A stretch of 64,000 bases of DNA from Peronospora farinosa. Taxonomy: Eukaryota > Oomycota > Peronosporomycetes > Peronosporales > Peronosporaceae. The notes beneath the pieces were generated by a model. It was not told the origin of the DNA, made no database searches, and saw only the letters and a program-made list of their open reading frames with translations. Position numbers and translations under genes: made by a program. Shown piece by piece: positions 32,233 to 44,657 of the stretch (within the stretch, counting starts at the first letter, position 1; each line of letters starts with the position of its first letter). The DNA is taken from assembly GCA_947646735.1 (NCBI GenBank), contig CANTFK010000752.1:248001-312000 (forward strand), in the 5' to 3' direction.

Positions 32233-33887
32233 GTGGACGCTTCCATGGAACAAGATTGCAAGCCAGGCTTGTTGGTTGTGTCGGCAACCGTTAAGGGTTT
32301 TGTGAAACCATGGTCAATATTAATTGACTCAGGGGCGTCAGGTAATTATGTCCGACGTCGTTCCCTTGAAAGGAATCAGCTGTATGCTGAGGCGCTAGAA
32401 GCGCAAGAGGGTGACAGTATAACCGTGCGTCTCGCGACCGGTGTACATGTCACCGTTCCTAAAGTTCCGCTGAACTTAGGTGTGAAGTTCTTAGACTTCA
32501 ATAGCGTTGAACGCTGTCTTGTACTAGATTTGGACTCGAGATATGATCTCATTCTCGGTATGGCCTGGCTGTAACGCCATGAGCCGTGGGTCGATTGGAG
32601 ATCCAAAATCTTAGGCGCAACGCGCAATGTTCCCAGTGAAGATTTGGCGAGTCATGAACACACCTTCGCTAGGAAACAGAAGTTCTATTGGCGCTAGCCA
32701 GTAACTGAGTTAGCTAGTGTGCTGGACATTCGAGTGTCTGAGTTGATAAACTCCAATGTCAACAATATTAGTGTCGAGCAGAGCTCAGTGACACCTAATG
32801 GAACGGAACGTACTCCGTTGAGTGATACTCATAGTAACATTGAGACACTGGATGTCGGTAATGACATCGGCTCTTTTTATAGAGCAAGTGAAGGTCGATG
32901 ACCTTGTTAGTGATATTGGCTGTAAATGCTATTCACTGGATGTCGGTAATGACATCGACTCTCGTATAGAGCAAGTTAAGGTCGATGACCTTGTTAGTAA
33001 TATTGGCTGTAAATACGATTCACCGGATGTCAGTAATGGCATCGGCTCTCTTATAAAGAAAATGAAGGTCGATGACCTTATTAGTGATACTAGCTACGAT
33101 AAAGATTCACTGGATGTCGATAATGACATCGGCTCTCGTATAGAGCAAGTGAAGGTTGATGACATTATTACTGATGTCGCCTGTTAGAATGACTCACTGG
33201 ATGCTGGTCATGACATCGGCTTTCGTATAGAGAAGGTTAAGTTCGAGAAGGCTATCGACCTTAGGGATGATGGTATCCCAAGTTCTTCAAAAGGTACGGT
33301 CTCGTCAATGAGACGGCAGCGTCGCCAGATGGAGGCTGCGAGACGCCAAGCGTCTGTTTTATCACGTGATACCGTCAGTGACCAGTTGTACACCCTGGTC
33401 AACGGAGTGACAGGTGATGTAGATGGTGAGGTTGACCTTGAGGCCCTCCCATCACTAAGTGCTCTCAGAGAGCTAGAAATGTCTGTGGATGAATTTCATT
33501 AAGCCTTGAAGGCTGGGGATCTATACGATATGGTGGTCATTCGACCGAGCCTCGAGTTGAACGCATCCTCGCTTGTCGATGCGACAGTCCTTGAAGATAC
33601 AAAGGCGGCACTTAGTGCATGTAGTGGATTATCTATCTTGAAGAACCCGTCGGATCACTACTATCCTTTGTTTAATAATTTAAAGGACGTGGTGTGATTG
33701 ATCCACCGTCGGTTCTACCTCCTGGTAGAGGTGTACGTCATGAGATTGACTTGGTTCCTGGAACAAAATGCTGCATAACACGGCAGTGGCCTTTACCCAA
33801 AGAACACTGTGACGTCATTGACGAGTTCTTTCGTGCAAGCACGCAGCGAGTATGGTGCGCGAGAGCAAATCTACGCACTCGACACCT
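32233..33887 (+). pseudogene. pol: pol of A2 (protease, repeat linker, RT start), truncated
   Basis: Protease region from SMEQDCKPGLLVV with DSGASGNYVRRRSL (about 32325) and LILGMAWL (about 32550), followed by a stop where others have Glu. The linker repeats run 32840-33240 (about 5 units). Stops TAG 33185-33187 and TAA 33500-33502 are shared with A4. The conserved MRRQRRQ block (33308) and RT entry [11 protein letters not shown] (about 33740) follow. The frame ends at 33887. Confidence 0.88.
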
Positions 33888-33990
33888 ATCATGATCCAGA
33901 GGACCATCAGCCGACGGTGAAAACCGAGAGGCTAAGGTCCCCAAAAAAACAACAAAACAATATCGCGCAATCCAAGCCGACCAAGTCCGG

Positions 33991-36142
33991 ATGAAGGCAC
34001 CCGGAAACACCAAGTCGATAGGCCCCGAGAAGGCAGGACTGGCGTCATGGACAGACGCTGATGTCACGAGGGCCTACCACCAACGCAAGCTGAACGCGTT
34101 CCTGGAGAGCGACCCCGTCGCGAAGATCCTGGGAATCCGGCAGCTGGGTCAACTCACTGGGCCGGTGTCGACCCTGCCACGGCTGCACTCCGTCACGGAC
34201 GCGATCACAGCGCTGGTCACCATGCTTCGTGAAGCGAACATGGTCGCAGGTCGGTTCGACCCGGACGATCTGCTATCCCTGGGGTTCGACAGAATCACAA
34301 CAACGTTAGAGCATATGTACAAGCGTCTGTCGATCCTGGTGGGTACCACACCAGCAACGGAACACCCACCTCTGGTGACACCTACACACATGCGGTCCAA
34401 CGACAGCCAGATGACGCTTCAGGACATCACGGTGGGTCCCCACATGTACGGAGCCGCCGGCCACCCAGGGGCGAATCAAGACCCATCTCAACACCGGATG
34501 CCAAGCGGCCAGAGGGAAGCAGCACCGTGGTCCCCAGGATCGTCCTCAACTGGGTCGGTCACTAGGATGCCCCTAGGCCCTACTGGAGCGGCGCTGCTCC
34601 AGGCCCGAGCGCGCAGCGCGGAGCAGGAGCCAAGTGGTCTTGAAACGGCGACGCGTGGCAAGAATGAAAATCATTCCGATTTTTAGCCAATGGAAAATCA
34701 GCACGAGAAAAAGTTGGAATTTGCTCTGCCCCGTGACGAAGATGCTGGGGGGGGGAGGACCTACCTACCCGGTAGGTGATCTGCAGACCCTCTTCGACGC
34801 GGCGATGGCAAGATTTTTGAATGAACGCCAAGTACCGCGGGCACACCGTAACGGGAGTGTAGCAGGAGGAAGACCAGAGGCGCAAAGGACGACCGCTCAC
34901 CATGAACAGCATCCAGGCATACAAATGCCAAGAGGCCACACGATGACCGACGTCGATATGGAATCCGTCGGTTCCTGTGAGTTCGACGCTGACAACATGG
35001 ATTTGAGGGGACCTCAGTCGATGATGGCGAACGCAGCGCTGGGACAGATGCCAAATATGGTCCCTCGCATCAAACTATCGGCGACCTCGGACCTTAAAGA
35101 ATTTCATGGAAGAGACCAAGACGAAGACAGAGCGCGCAGCTGGGTATCGACGGTCAAGACAGCATTCATAAGAGACCAAGCACCAGATGATGAACGATGT
35201 CTCGTTTTTGGAGGATTGCTGACTGGACCGGCACAGAATTGGTATCGTCAACTGGGTCGCTCAGTCCAAGGAAACTGGAAGGACTTAATCCAAGAGTTCA
35301 TGATTCGGTTCTGTGGCACGGGGGTACCTGTCGTCCGCCAGTACTACCATGCGAAGCAAAGGTCGGAAGAGACCCCACTGGATTATCTGTACCGCCTGAA
35401 TGTGCTTGGACTCTAAGCGAAGATGAAGATTAAGGATGGGTCGCCCAAGATTCCGAAGGATCACGTCGATCACTACATTTTGACGGTGGACGACCCGGAG
35501 CTAGCAGACAAGTTAACTATGTTGCGTCTGGCGGACGTGGAAGAATTGGAGGAAGTATTGACAGCATGTCAGAGGACGAAGGCAAGACGAGGCAAGATGT
35601 TGTTTGGATCAAACAAGTTTCGTCAGAAGGCACCGGCACTACCCGAGAGGCCGAGAGATATGAATCGCCGCTCTTTACATGCTGTTCGGGCGTCCCTGGA
35701 AGACTCGAGCTCTGAAGACTACAGCCCAGACTCTTCGGAGAACGAAGGAGATTTAAGACGAGTCTACCTCATGGAGAAAGAAGCGGGGAGGGGCCCAAGT
35801 GTGAGGTTCTCAAAGAATCTACCGACCAGGGAGGCCGACCAACATCGCCAGGCAGTAGACCAGCGACCCGGCCCATCATCAGCGACCCCTAACACGAGAT
35901 GTGCATATTGCGGGTCCAAGAAACACGGAGATCTGAATTGCTGGAAAAGATTGACCTGCGACCGCTGTGGAAGGAAGGGTCATCCATCAGATCGCTGCCT
36001 GTTTGTATGCCGGGGTTGTGGAGAGATTCACGAGATTGGGAAGTGCCAGATATTGAAGTTCTATAATTTGTTCCGTCAATGGTACAACCCAGCCAAGCAT
36101 GCAGGGATGTTCCCGGAGAAACTCGAGAAGATGGCAAATTAG
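33991..36142 (+). pseudogene. gag: gag of element D with CCHC knuckles, broken
   Basis: Three open stretches: 33991-34686 (Ala/Thr-rich start, KLNAFLESDPVAKILGI); 34634-35416, with the retrotransposon gag core (EFHGRDQDEDRARSWVSTVK, GPAQNWYRQL, FMIRFCG, YYHAKQRSEETPLDYLYRLN); and 35423-36142 in the same frame after TAA at 35414-35416. The last piece has two good knuckles, CAYCGSKKHGDLNC and CDRCGRKGHPSDRC, and a third weaker CRGCGEIH...C. The first junction is a frameshift. It would encode capsid and nucleocapsid. Confidence 0.82.
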
Positions 36143-39100
36143 GACGCTCGCCAGGTTTGAATCTGGTACGAGCCGAGCGTTCTAATTGTTGCATCTTTGC
36201 ATATGTGGAGAAACAGCCCAAGGAGGAGACGGGTATTCCAGTTAAGATTGGAAATATATCGAAGATTGGAAAATACCCTGTGGTCCATGGTGCTTCTTTG
36301 AATGAGCCTGATAATTTTGTTCGAGAAAGTTCAGTAATGGAGTTGGACTTATTGCCAGGCGAGTCTAGGGGGTACTGGAAATACCACGCCCCTACTAAAT
36401 GGTTCAGGCAAGCGAAAGCCTCTGGAAAGGTCAACAACGACCATGCAAATTTGTTGTTCGATACTGGTGCCGAGATATCCATTCTGGATATCGCCTTTGC
36501 TCGTAAGGTAGGCTGCCAAATTGATGAAAGTGAACAACAAGAATGTATTGGTATTGGGGAAGCCGTATACACCACGGAGGGACGCACTCGCATCAAGGTC
36601 ACTCTGATTGGGAACTTGGTGTACATCTTAAAGGTGTGGGTAGGCTCTATGGTAGGCCAAGATGCAATTTTGGGGATGGACTTCATGGTCCCAGCCGGTA
36701 TCCGGTTAGACTTGGCCGACGGAACTCTTTGCCTCCCCGATGAGGTCAGGGTACAGTTGACTGGACGAAGGACACTGTACAATACTCGAGTATCGGATGT
36801 GAAATTGGGTCGGTATGTACAGATATCCGTTGGAGGATGTACGGAAGTGCCTCTCAAAAGGTCGACCTCATAACAGTGGAAATTGTGGGTCACGAGAGGC
36901 GAACGATGGGTGACCACCATGATACAAGGGATAGGACGTCGACCGATTTTGAAGATAACCAATGTCAGCCCCCTCCCCTTAACATTGCATGAAGATACAA
37001 AGGTAGGTATGTGGTTGACTAGGGAGCAAGTTCCGAGAACGCCAGGGTTTGTATCGGTAGGATCTCGAAGATATGCGGAATGGCTAAATCTGGCTTATGA
37101 ATCTACCACCGACCAAGTCGACCATCAGGTCGACCCAACGGAAGAGGAAGAGGGGCCACTAGTGGAGAGACCAGAGTATAAGGCTCCGTCACACATTGTA
37201 CAGCGACCGCAGGCCCCAACCCCAATGATGAATATAACGCACCAACCGGTACCCGACATTGAAGAACAACTGTGCGAAGAGAGGGTGAATTGGCAGGAGG
37301 GGACCGCCCAAAAGCGGAGTGTATTTGAAGAAGACCTACATGCAGTCACCACCACCAATGAGAAGGAAGCCAAACTGGTAGACTTGTTACAGGCAGATGA
37401 CCAGGTGTGTTCTTTCGAGAGTGGGGAACTTTGGGCCGCAGACATAAGGCCAGGGTGGGCGGTCGTACCGGAAGTGGACCTCTCATCTGAAGGCATTGCG
37501 TTAGAAGATATACAGATTCCTGATCCAGATGGGAACACTCCCGAAGAGGTGGAGCGGTTGCGACAAATAATATGGAAGAAACGACATCTGCTGATGGGCA
37601 AAGGTAAAGCCTTATCCCCGGCCGCCCGAGGAGCGATATGCGATATTGATGTAGGGAACGCAAGACCGATCGCGCAACGTGTACAGAAGGTGGCCCCTCA
37701 ATTCAGAGAGAAGCTAGCCGACCTGATCAAGGGACTGTTATCAGCAAAGATCATTCAGCCTTCCACCTCGCCATGGGCCAGCCTAATTGTAATTATCGTG
37801 AAGAAGAATGTGGTCGATATTCGATTGTGTATCGACTATCGGTTGGTGAATGATCTCACTCAGCTCATGGTATACCCGATGCCGTTGATTAACGAATTAC
37901 TGGAAGACTTGGACGGAGCTTTATGGTACTGTTCTCTTGACATGGCGAGTGGTTTTTGGGTCGTCAGTATGACCAAAGGGCGAGACTAATCTCAGCTTTC
38001 GTTACTCCACTGGGATTATTTGAATGGCTTCGGATGCCTTTTGGGCTTAAGAATGCGCCTCAAATATATCAAAGGCTGTTCGATAATGCGTTATATGGAT
38101 TCTTACGTATTTCGCCAGGGGCGGCCACAGAGGAAACAGAGGATTTGTTTGCAACAGGGGAACCCGATGCAAAATCGGGCCTCTCTGTATTGGGTCGACG
38201 ATCATACATTGACGACATACTTGTTCCGGCCGAATCGTGGGACGTATTATGCCAGAAAGTGGAGCGGCTGCTAGACGTGTGTGACTATTGGAATTTGTCG
38301 TTCAGTGCCGTCAAGAGTACGTGGGGATGTCGGAAGGTCGAGTATCTTGGGCATCGAGTTTCCAAAGGGGGACTAGAGGCCCACCTAAAAGATCTTCAGT
38401 CTTTGGTCGACCTACCTCTACCGACAACACTGAAGGCTATGCAGTCCTTTCTAGGAAGCCTAAATTACTACAGCAGGTACATCGAAGATTATGCCATATA
38501 CGCGTCGATCCTCTATGAACTGAGAGAGGTGGATTTTCACGCTTGGAGGTGCAAATTGAAGGCTAACGAGGAAGTGGCGGCCCAGGAAGACGACGTAGAA
38601 AAATGGTCGAAGGTACAAGTAGCGTTTGCCATGCTCAAGAACAAGATTGCTACGGCGCCCATCCTACGACATTTCGACCCGGCTAGAGAGGCGGTCATCA
38701 TTGTGTACGCAAGTGACTGGGCTATCTCGGCGTCGTTTGTGCAGAATTACGACGGCCTGTATATGCCGGTAATGTTTACGAGCCGAACCCTCAAGTCAAA
38801 CGAGGTGAACTATAGCACAGTGGAAAAGGAAGTGTGGCGTTGTTACGAATATTGGAAACTTGCTTCACGATGTTGGTCACCCGACCTCTCAAGGTTCTGA
38901 CGAGGCATTCTACACTAGACTGGCTAGTGAAGTCTTCGGTGTTGCAAGGTCGCTTAGGAAACTGGGCCGCTCTGTTGTCACAGTGGACTTTGGAGATTGT
39001 GAAATGCAAGAAAGGCGAGGACCAGGTACTGGGGGCGTTAGCAGCCAGCATCACGCCTCGAAAGAATGTGGACTCAATTCTGTCGTCAATTGCTCCCAAG

Positions 39101-39634
39101 AAGCAATCCAGGCAAGTGGTCGACCTACCGACGCCCACAGTGAAACTAAAAGAAGAGCTGTATGTGATGAGTTTCGATGGGTCGGCCCGGGTGAAACAAG
39201 GGGGAGGTGCTTGCAGCGCTATTGTGTGGAGACTTCCTGCATGGACTATAGTCGCAGCTGCATCGAAATATCTCGACAAGTCTACGGTGAATGAAGCTGA
39301 ATATGAGGGCATGTTACTGGGCTTTGACCTGTTGGAGCCAATGGAGCGACGGCGTTTAATTATTTGTGGAGATTCCAATTTCATTGCAAGACAGATGCGT
39401 GGAGAGATTGAATGCAAAGCCTCAGGTCTATCCCCGTTGCGGGCCAAGTCGTTGAGTAAGCTCCAGTCGTGGCCCACCCATGCAGTCCTACATGTGAAAC
39501 GAGACTGGAATCAGAGCGCAGACCAGTTGGCCAGTACAGCTTTACATCAGCAGCAAGGGGTCGAATCGATACCAAGAGGGAGAGTGGTCAGGTCTAGAAA
39601 CAATCAATCGGCTGCCAGAGGTGTTGGTCCCTAG
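36079..39634 (+). pseudogene. pol: pol of element D (protease, RT, RNase H, second RNase H), broken
   Basis: Protease LLFDTGAEISILD (about 36450) and AILGMDFM (about 36665). An in-frame TAA lies at 36871-36873. RT starts at IAQRVQKVAPQFR (about 37660), with LCIDYRLVN, SLDMASGFW, then a frameshift near 37980, WLRMPFGLKNAP and YIDDIL (about 38205), then thumb motifs FLGSLNYYSRYI. The first RNase H has VYASDWAISA and FTSRTL (38700-38800). A frameshift near 38850 leads to the connection region and a second RNase H with FDGSARVKQGGGA, NEAEYEG, GDSNF and VKRDWNQSADQLA, all four catalytic-type positions being visible. The frame stops at 39634 with no integrase. Confidence 0.85.
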
Positions 39635-39640
39635 AGACCG

Positions 39641-41400
39641 GGGTCAGTCGGTCAAGGTATCTGCGATGACGAGATCACGGTTCCCTGTCAGAATATCGGG
39701 ATAGGTCATGCAAGAAGATGTGGTACAACAACTCCGGATGGATAGGATCCGAGATGCGCAAAAAAACAGGAGAGCTGTGAACGACAACAGTTTCAGCAGC
39801 ACTCAACGGCGAAGACACCGGCCCGGGAAGGTCAGCCAAGGAAGCCTCTCTACATGGAGAGGCACCCGAAGGCGCGACGGCGATCGAAGTCGGCTCTTTA
39901 GACGGTGGGTCAGCGGACGGTGGGTCAGCAGATGGAAGGGTAGAACCAGGGGCGATTGAAGGCGCTGGGGCGACCGAGGTCGGCTCTTCAGACGGTGGAT
40001 CAGCGGACGGTGGGTCAGCATGCGGTGGGTCAGCATGCGGTGGGTCAGAACCAGGGGAAGACATGGCTGGACAGACACGAGTTAGAGATGAATGAGAAAC
40101 AAAGGGGACAGTAAAGGACCTACGTGACGAAGGAAGTGAAGACATGCGCGTGCTCAATCCGTTGTACGGTTGAGCAAGTGCAGGGGGCGGCTGTGGTGAA
40201 GTGCTAATTTTGTGATGGGGAGGTCCCAGACTCCAGTTGGATTCGGAGTATAGGCCGTGGGTCAGGGACAGGGGACCAGAGAGACAGGGGCCTCAAAAGG
40301 GGAGCGACCGTTGGTGGAGGACAATCCGCAGGATTCGCCGAAGAAAAATCAGTATCGGGTACCGGTTAACCGGTACCAAAGGGAGTTGATCATGGCCGCT
40401 CATTGATCGACCTGGCCCCTCGTTGGTAGACCCGGGTCCCTCATCGGTCGACCCGGTCCCTCATTGGTAGACCCGGTCCCTCGTTGGTCGACCTGGGTCC
40501 CTCATTGGTAGACCTGGGTCCCTCAGTGGTAGACCTGGGTCCCTCATTGGTCGACCCGGTCCCTCGTTGGTTGACCTGGGTCCCTCATTGGTTGACCTGG
40601 GTCTCTCATTGGTCGACCCGGTCCCTCATTGGTCGACCTCGGCCCCTCATCAGTCGACCTCGGCCCCTCGGGGTTCAGCCACTCCGGACCAGTTAATACA
40701 AGGATCAGACTAGTCGACGCAAGGAATCAGAGCTTCAGGCAAGGATAGAGTAAAGGAGTTAAAAGGATAGGACTATATTAAATACTACTCAATTTGCGAT
40801 CTACTTGGCAAGTCTTCGTCGCGCTGTAAAGATACTCTAGTCTGGCCACACGCCTGTTCCGGGGAAGGGATATATTTGGCCCCCCCGTTGAAGACAGGCG
40901 TGTGGTCAGACACAAGTGCGAGCTGAACCCCACATGGCACGACTCCGTCACCCAAGAAGAACTTGCTCTAAGCTACTCACTGTTCCGGGAAGGGATATAT
41001 TTTGGCCCCCCGTCGAAGACAGTTGTGTAGCGAAGTTCAAGTGCGAATAGAGCTCCAGGATATATTTGGCCTGTGAGCTCGTTCGAGTAGCAACACCCCC
41101 CAAGACCCGCTATCGGAAGCGGTCTCCCTCACCTCAAGGTCCGGGAGCAACGTAAAGGTCAGGTGGTTAATACCCCTGAAACAGAAGGAAAAGGCCAGGG
41201 ACGACAAGCTCCCTGAAGAATTTGGCTCTAAGTCCACTCTCGACAAGGTCGATCGAGTGGCCACCTACCGGCCCACCGAGTGAAGCATATCCACTCGAGG
41301 CCCCCCAGGTCTACCTCCCTCAAGGCAGACGTCTACATCCTCACCAAGTCTTCCGAAGAGTGCAACCCGCCAGCCGACGGGTACACAAGGTGAGAGAAGG
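39641..41400. repeat. repeat-rich non-coding stretch after element D
   Basis: No gene is supported. 39898-40040 is a GC-rich short tandem repeat (GGTGGGTCAGCRGAC units). 40404-40680 is a minisatellite of about 18-21 bp. 40850-41080 has two diverged copies of a GTTCCGGGGAAGGGATATATTTGGCCCCCC block, the first at about 40857 and the second at about 40981. This may be the 3' non-coding part or LTR of element D, but no second copy is available to prove it. Confidence 0.6.
40404..40680. repeat. minisatellite, 18-21 bp units
   Basis: About 14 units of the form GGTCGACCYGGGTCCCTCATT with small length changes and alternating TCGACC/TAGACC. Confidence 0.85.
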
Positions 41401-41457
41401 TCCATACGCGGCATCGGGGTACCCCCTCCGACAGTCGGCAGTCCGGCACAGTGAGTG

Positions 41458-42059
41458 GTTTGGGGTCTCATCATACAATTTTGAGAACCCACTTCACCAC
41501 AGAGGCCATCACACTCACTCGTAGTACATTCACACGCTTGCGAACGCTCCAAGACATTCATCAGATGGCCATCTGATGAACAAGCGGCAGGCATCTTCAC
41601 GGTTCGATGCTGCCAGCTGACCCATGGCTCGTACCTTCTGAGCCATGTTTATCCTAGGATGACACCAGATTTGTCATCCAAGTCGACTACGATGAAATCA
41701 TCATCGTACTTTTTGCCTTCAAGCGTATAGTAAACTCCCACTACACGTTTCTTTACTGTTACGGATGCGCCAGTTGCAAGGCGCACCGTCATCCTCGTTG
41801 GAGGGGTCTCGCGCTCAACATATTTGAGCCTACGATCATCTAGCGAATGGCGTCGAACAAAGTTGTTCGAAGCCCCACAATCAACTAGGGCGAGAAGTGA
41901 CATGTTCTTTGTCACTTCGATCTTCAAGGTGATGAGGGATACCTCATCACTGGGAGCGGCAACACACAGTGACTGTGTGTTGGGAGCAACCCTCGTCAAG
42001 AGTCCCGCGAACTGTCTTGACGTTGCTGGATCAGTAGGGCGCTCCGCCCCTGACCCCAA
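41458..42059 (-). pseudogene. pol: protease region of element C pol
   Basis: Contains LALVDCGASNNFVRRHSL, the retroviral-type aspartic protease motif (DCGA), and DLDDKSGVILG followed by TAA (about 41646-41648) where family A has an uninterrupted LILGMAWLERH. Past the stop TWLRRYEPWVSW continues in frame. The gag-protease junction near 42030 changes frame. Only the protease part of pol remains. Confidence 0.8.
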
Positions 42060-43264
42060 CCGTTTTTTGATGGTCCACCACGTTGTTGCGATTTTGCAGC
42101 AACGTGGGACCCACGTCTCTGGCCCTTCTTGGCAGACGGTCGATCGTCACTCCCAGTGTTACGAGACACTGGGCGTGGGGCACTACACTTATAAGCGTAG
42201 TGGCCCAACTTCTGACAGCGATTGCACTTTTGCAATCGCTTGTACCCTGTAGAGCGAGGTCGCTCGCTCTCTACATAGGAGAGGTCCATTGGTTCTGGAC
42301 CACCGCCCTCCTGTCGTCTCGGTGGACGATAGGATCCCGAGTGGACGTTAGCCTGTTGTAGGCTAAAGTCCTCATGTTCCGCTGCAGAGATCGCTTGATC
42401 CAGCGATTCTAATTCCAAGCGGAACAGTTGGGTCTTGACAGGACCATCTGTCAGACCCTTGATGAACACAGTAACCTGCGTGTGTTCATCGATTGGGTTC
42501 AGTACGATACAACTAACGAGGTATCATACGTGATCGTCGTAAGCGTGTATATCACGCTTACCCTGTTTCAAATCCAGGAGCTCAGCCCGAGCCCTGAATT
42601 CAGCGCGAGGCGGTTCAAACGTGTGTTTGAGCCGCGCCTTGAAGACGTCATACGTTGGGAAAACGTATGGGTCGTGCAGTTTGAGCCCTAAGGCCCAAGC
42701 TTTGGCACGTCCTGCCAAGTTCGACATGGCGAACTTGACCTTCATCGCATCCTCATCGATGCGACGAGCCTCAATGGCGTCGTCGAGCTCGACGAACCAT
42801 CTTAACAAAGAGTCGCTTTCGACTGCCTTGTACTTGGAGACATCAATCTTCAAGGACTCGGGTCGACGTGTATACGTCGACCCGGCAGCAACAGCACTAG
42901 CCTGCTGTTGTCTCAACAGTTCAGACTGTTGAGCACCCTGCTGCATCAACAAGTCAGCTTGTTGAGCGCCTTTTTCTCTCAACAGTTCAACCTGTTGAGA
43001 AGCTTGCTCCTCTAGCAAGGTGAGTTTCTTTACGACTTCGTCAAGTTCATGTTGTATGAACTTGGCGATGGTTGCATGTTGGTCGTCTCCGCTAAGAGAC
43101 AGCAACATGGCACCAACGGCAGGGTTGCCGATGGTTTCAGCCATACGCTGAACCGCATTCCATTCGAGGTCACTCAAATGGCGGAAATCATCACGCGTTG
43201 CGTAATGACGTTCATCACCCGCTGATTCCATAGCGGGTGGTGCGGTGGTCGCTGAACGGACCAC
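41996..43264 (-). pseudogene. gag: gag of element C, broken
   Basis: Starts MVRSATTAPPAMESAGDER at 43264, just after the primer-binding site. A long heptad and Gln-rich stretch (ELLREKGAQQADLLMQQG type repeats, about 43030-42890) suggests a coiled coil. The capsid core has LLRWFVELDDAIEARRI and MSNLAGRAKAWALGLKL. An in-frame TGA after YDDHV (about 42524) interrupts it. The knuckle CNRCQKLGHYAYKC lies near 42190. It would be the structural protein of the particle. Confidence 0.85.
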
Positions 43265-43265
43265 G

Positions 43266-43276
43266 AAGTGCTACCA
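43266..43276 (-). other. primer-binding site of element C
   Basis: TGGTAGCACTT on the element strand, two bases inside the 5' LTR; identical to that of family A, although the bases further in differ. Confidence 0.78.
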
Positions 43277-43278
43277 GG

Positions 43279-43726
43279 TGTAATGGGGCACCCTCCGACT
43301 ATACTGATTACAGCATCCATTGATTACAGTGAAAGCAGGTGCCTCAATTACCTCTCTTACACAAGAGGCAGAGGAAGCTTTACTTCTAAACGATACGCTT
43401 AGAAGTAGAGGAAAAGAAAAACTGTATTTACTATAGTTAACTATCGAATAAAACTAATCTGTTATAACCTATGTTGACTATATTAAACTACAACTATGTA
43501 TGTTGACAACTTACCCTCCACTCATTGCGCGCGTCCATCGGTCATTGGTCAGCGCGTTGGTTGATATGATGGCCCATATCAACCAATAAGAGGGCATCTC
43601 CAACTTCAAGGAGATCTAGGAACAATATTATAAGAAAAGGTAATATTGTCAAAATATTATTAGTTATAATATTTTATGACACTTCATATAAGTGTCAATA
43701 TTATGTAACGGACTCGCCCCGTTACA
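43279..43726 (-). repeat. 5' LTR of element C
   Basis: 448 bp. On the element strand it starts TGTAACGGGGCGAGTCC and ends GGGGTGCCCCATTACA in family consensus. Matches 16171-16628 and 56163-56620. Confidence 0.9.
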
Positions 43727-44587
43727 CGCTAATTATCGACGAGCCTTTCTGGACGCTTTTTAACGGCAGGACAGGAGCGTTCCTCGCGCATTTTTTGCGA
43801 CATCTCTTTTAAATTAGTTTGTTCACCATACTCATCTTACTAAGGTGTTTGCATCGGATGACAGCCACTGAGTTTGGACGAGATGCCAATACGGAACATC
43901 TGCATGTTAAGAATCTCTTCTACCAGACACCATTCCACTTACGAAGCAGGGAGACGGAAGACATATGGTCACAGCACCTGCCTACGCCTAGCAGCCGAAA
44001 CGTTTTAGGATACTATCAATAACCAGCAGCCTGTACAGCACAATCGACAGAAGACATCTCCTTAGGTCATAGAGAACATTTTCAAAAATCTTGAAAACAA
44101 TATCAGTACATAGACAGTCTTAAGCGAGTGTAAACGTGCTGTTAAGCAACTATGGAGTAGCGATTTGGTATGGGAAACGGAAAACAGAAAGTATAGAGTT
44201 TTTGTATGAGTGTGCCACGATGCTGCACGTCCACGGATTCTTGAATGGTAGATCGAGGCGTAAACCGCAACATGTTTCTCCTCGATCTACCATTACGTCT
44301 ATTTTATTGTTAACTTACTTCTTCTGCGTGCGTGGCTGGGATAACCTTTCCTTGTGCCATTTTGCTCCGTTTGCTTCTTTTATTTTTATATGATCATTAT
44401 TTTACTATGAGGAAACCTTTTTATCGTCTCAAACATCATACAGGATCACGACTTGTTTGGATACGCCGATTTCTATTATTTATTGTTTCATGTGTAGACC
44501 GGAGCCTAGAGTCCATCATGCTGCGTTTTTTCAGATGTGTAGAGATTTCGTGCTCTTTTTTACATGTGTTTTATGTGATGTCAATCC
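43727..44587. other. intergenic upstream of the intact GIP
   Basis: No convincing gene. About 43750-43930 weakly resembles 12545-12730. A perfect 15-bp inverted repeat lies at 44244-44294. T-rich sequence from 44290 leads into the GIP upstream region, which is shared with the other GIP loci from about 44590. Confidence 0.55.
44244..44294. other. perfect 15-bp hairpin upstream of GIP
   Basis: Arms 44244-44258 (AATGGTAGATCGAGG) and 44280-44294, loop 21 nt, about 420 bp before the GIP start. Not present in the other GIP upstream regions seen here. Confidence 0.8.
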
Positions 44588-44657
44588 TTATTTTATATGG
44601 GTTCACGTAAATCCAACGCAACGTTGCTACAACCGCAACCTGTATTCTTCGTATTCT

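Larger units (their letters stand above)
30542..33887 (+). mobile_element. Ty3/Gypsy family A copy A2, 3' truncated
   Basis: 5' LTR (30542-31071), primer-binding site, gag, protease, repeat linker and the start of RT. It ends at 33887 in the RT N-terminus, where element D sequence begins. The corresponding A4 sequence continues beyond 25129. No 3' part of A2 is found after D. Confidence 0.9.
33888..39640 (+). mobile_element. Ty3/Gypsy-like element D with two RNase H domains, truncated
   Basis: A GC-richer element, unrelated in sequence to A-C: gag with zinc knuckles (33991-36142), protease, RT with YIDDIL, the usual RNase H, and a second archaeal-type RNase H domain (about 39150-39560). No integrase was found before or after. 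No LTRs could be paired in the window, and its left edge cuts directly into A2. Frames are separated by stops at 35414 and 36871 and by frameshifts near 34640, 37980 and 38850. Dual RNase H LTR elements are known in plants and have been reported in oomycetes. Confidence 0.8.
41400..43726 (-). mobile_element. Ty3/Gypsy element C, 3' truncated
   Basis: 5' LTR (43726-43279), primer-binding site, gag with coiled coil and CCHC knuckle, and an aspartic protease; it loses homology near 41400-41460. RT and the rest are absent. Two solo LTRs of this family are elsewhere in the window. Confidence 0.85.

Noticed and set aside
39675..40157. Minus-strand Pro/Ala/Asp-rich frame (ADPPSADPP repeats)
   Set aside because: Produced by a GC-rich short tandem repeat; no homology or promoter.
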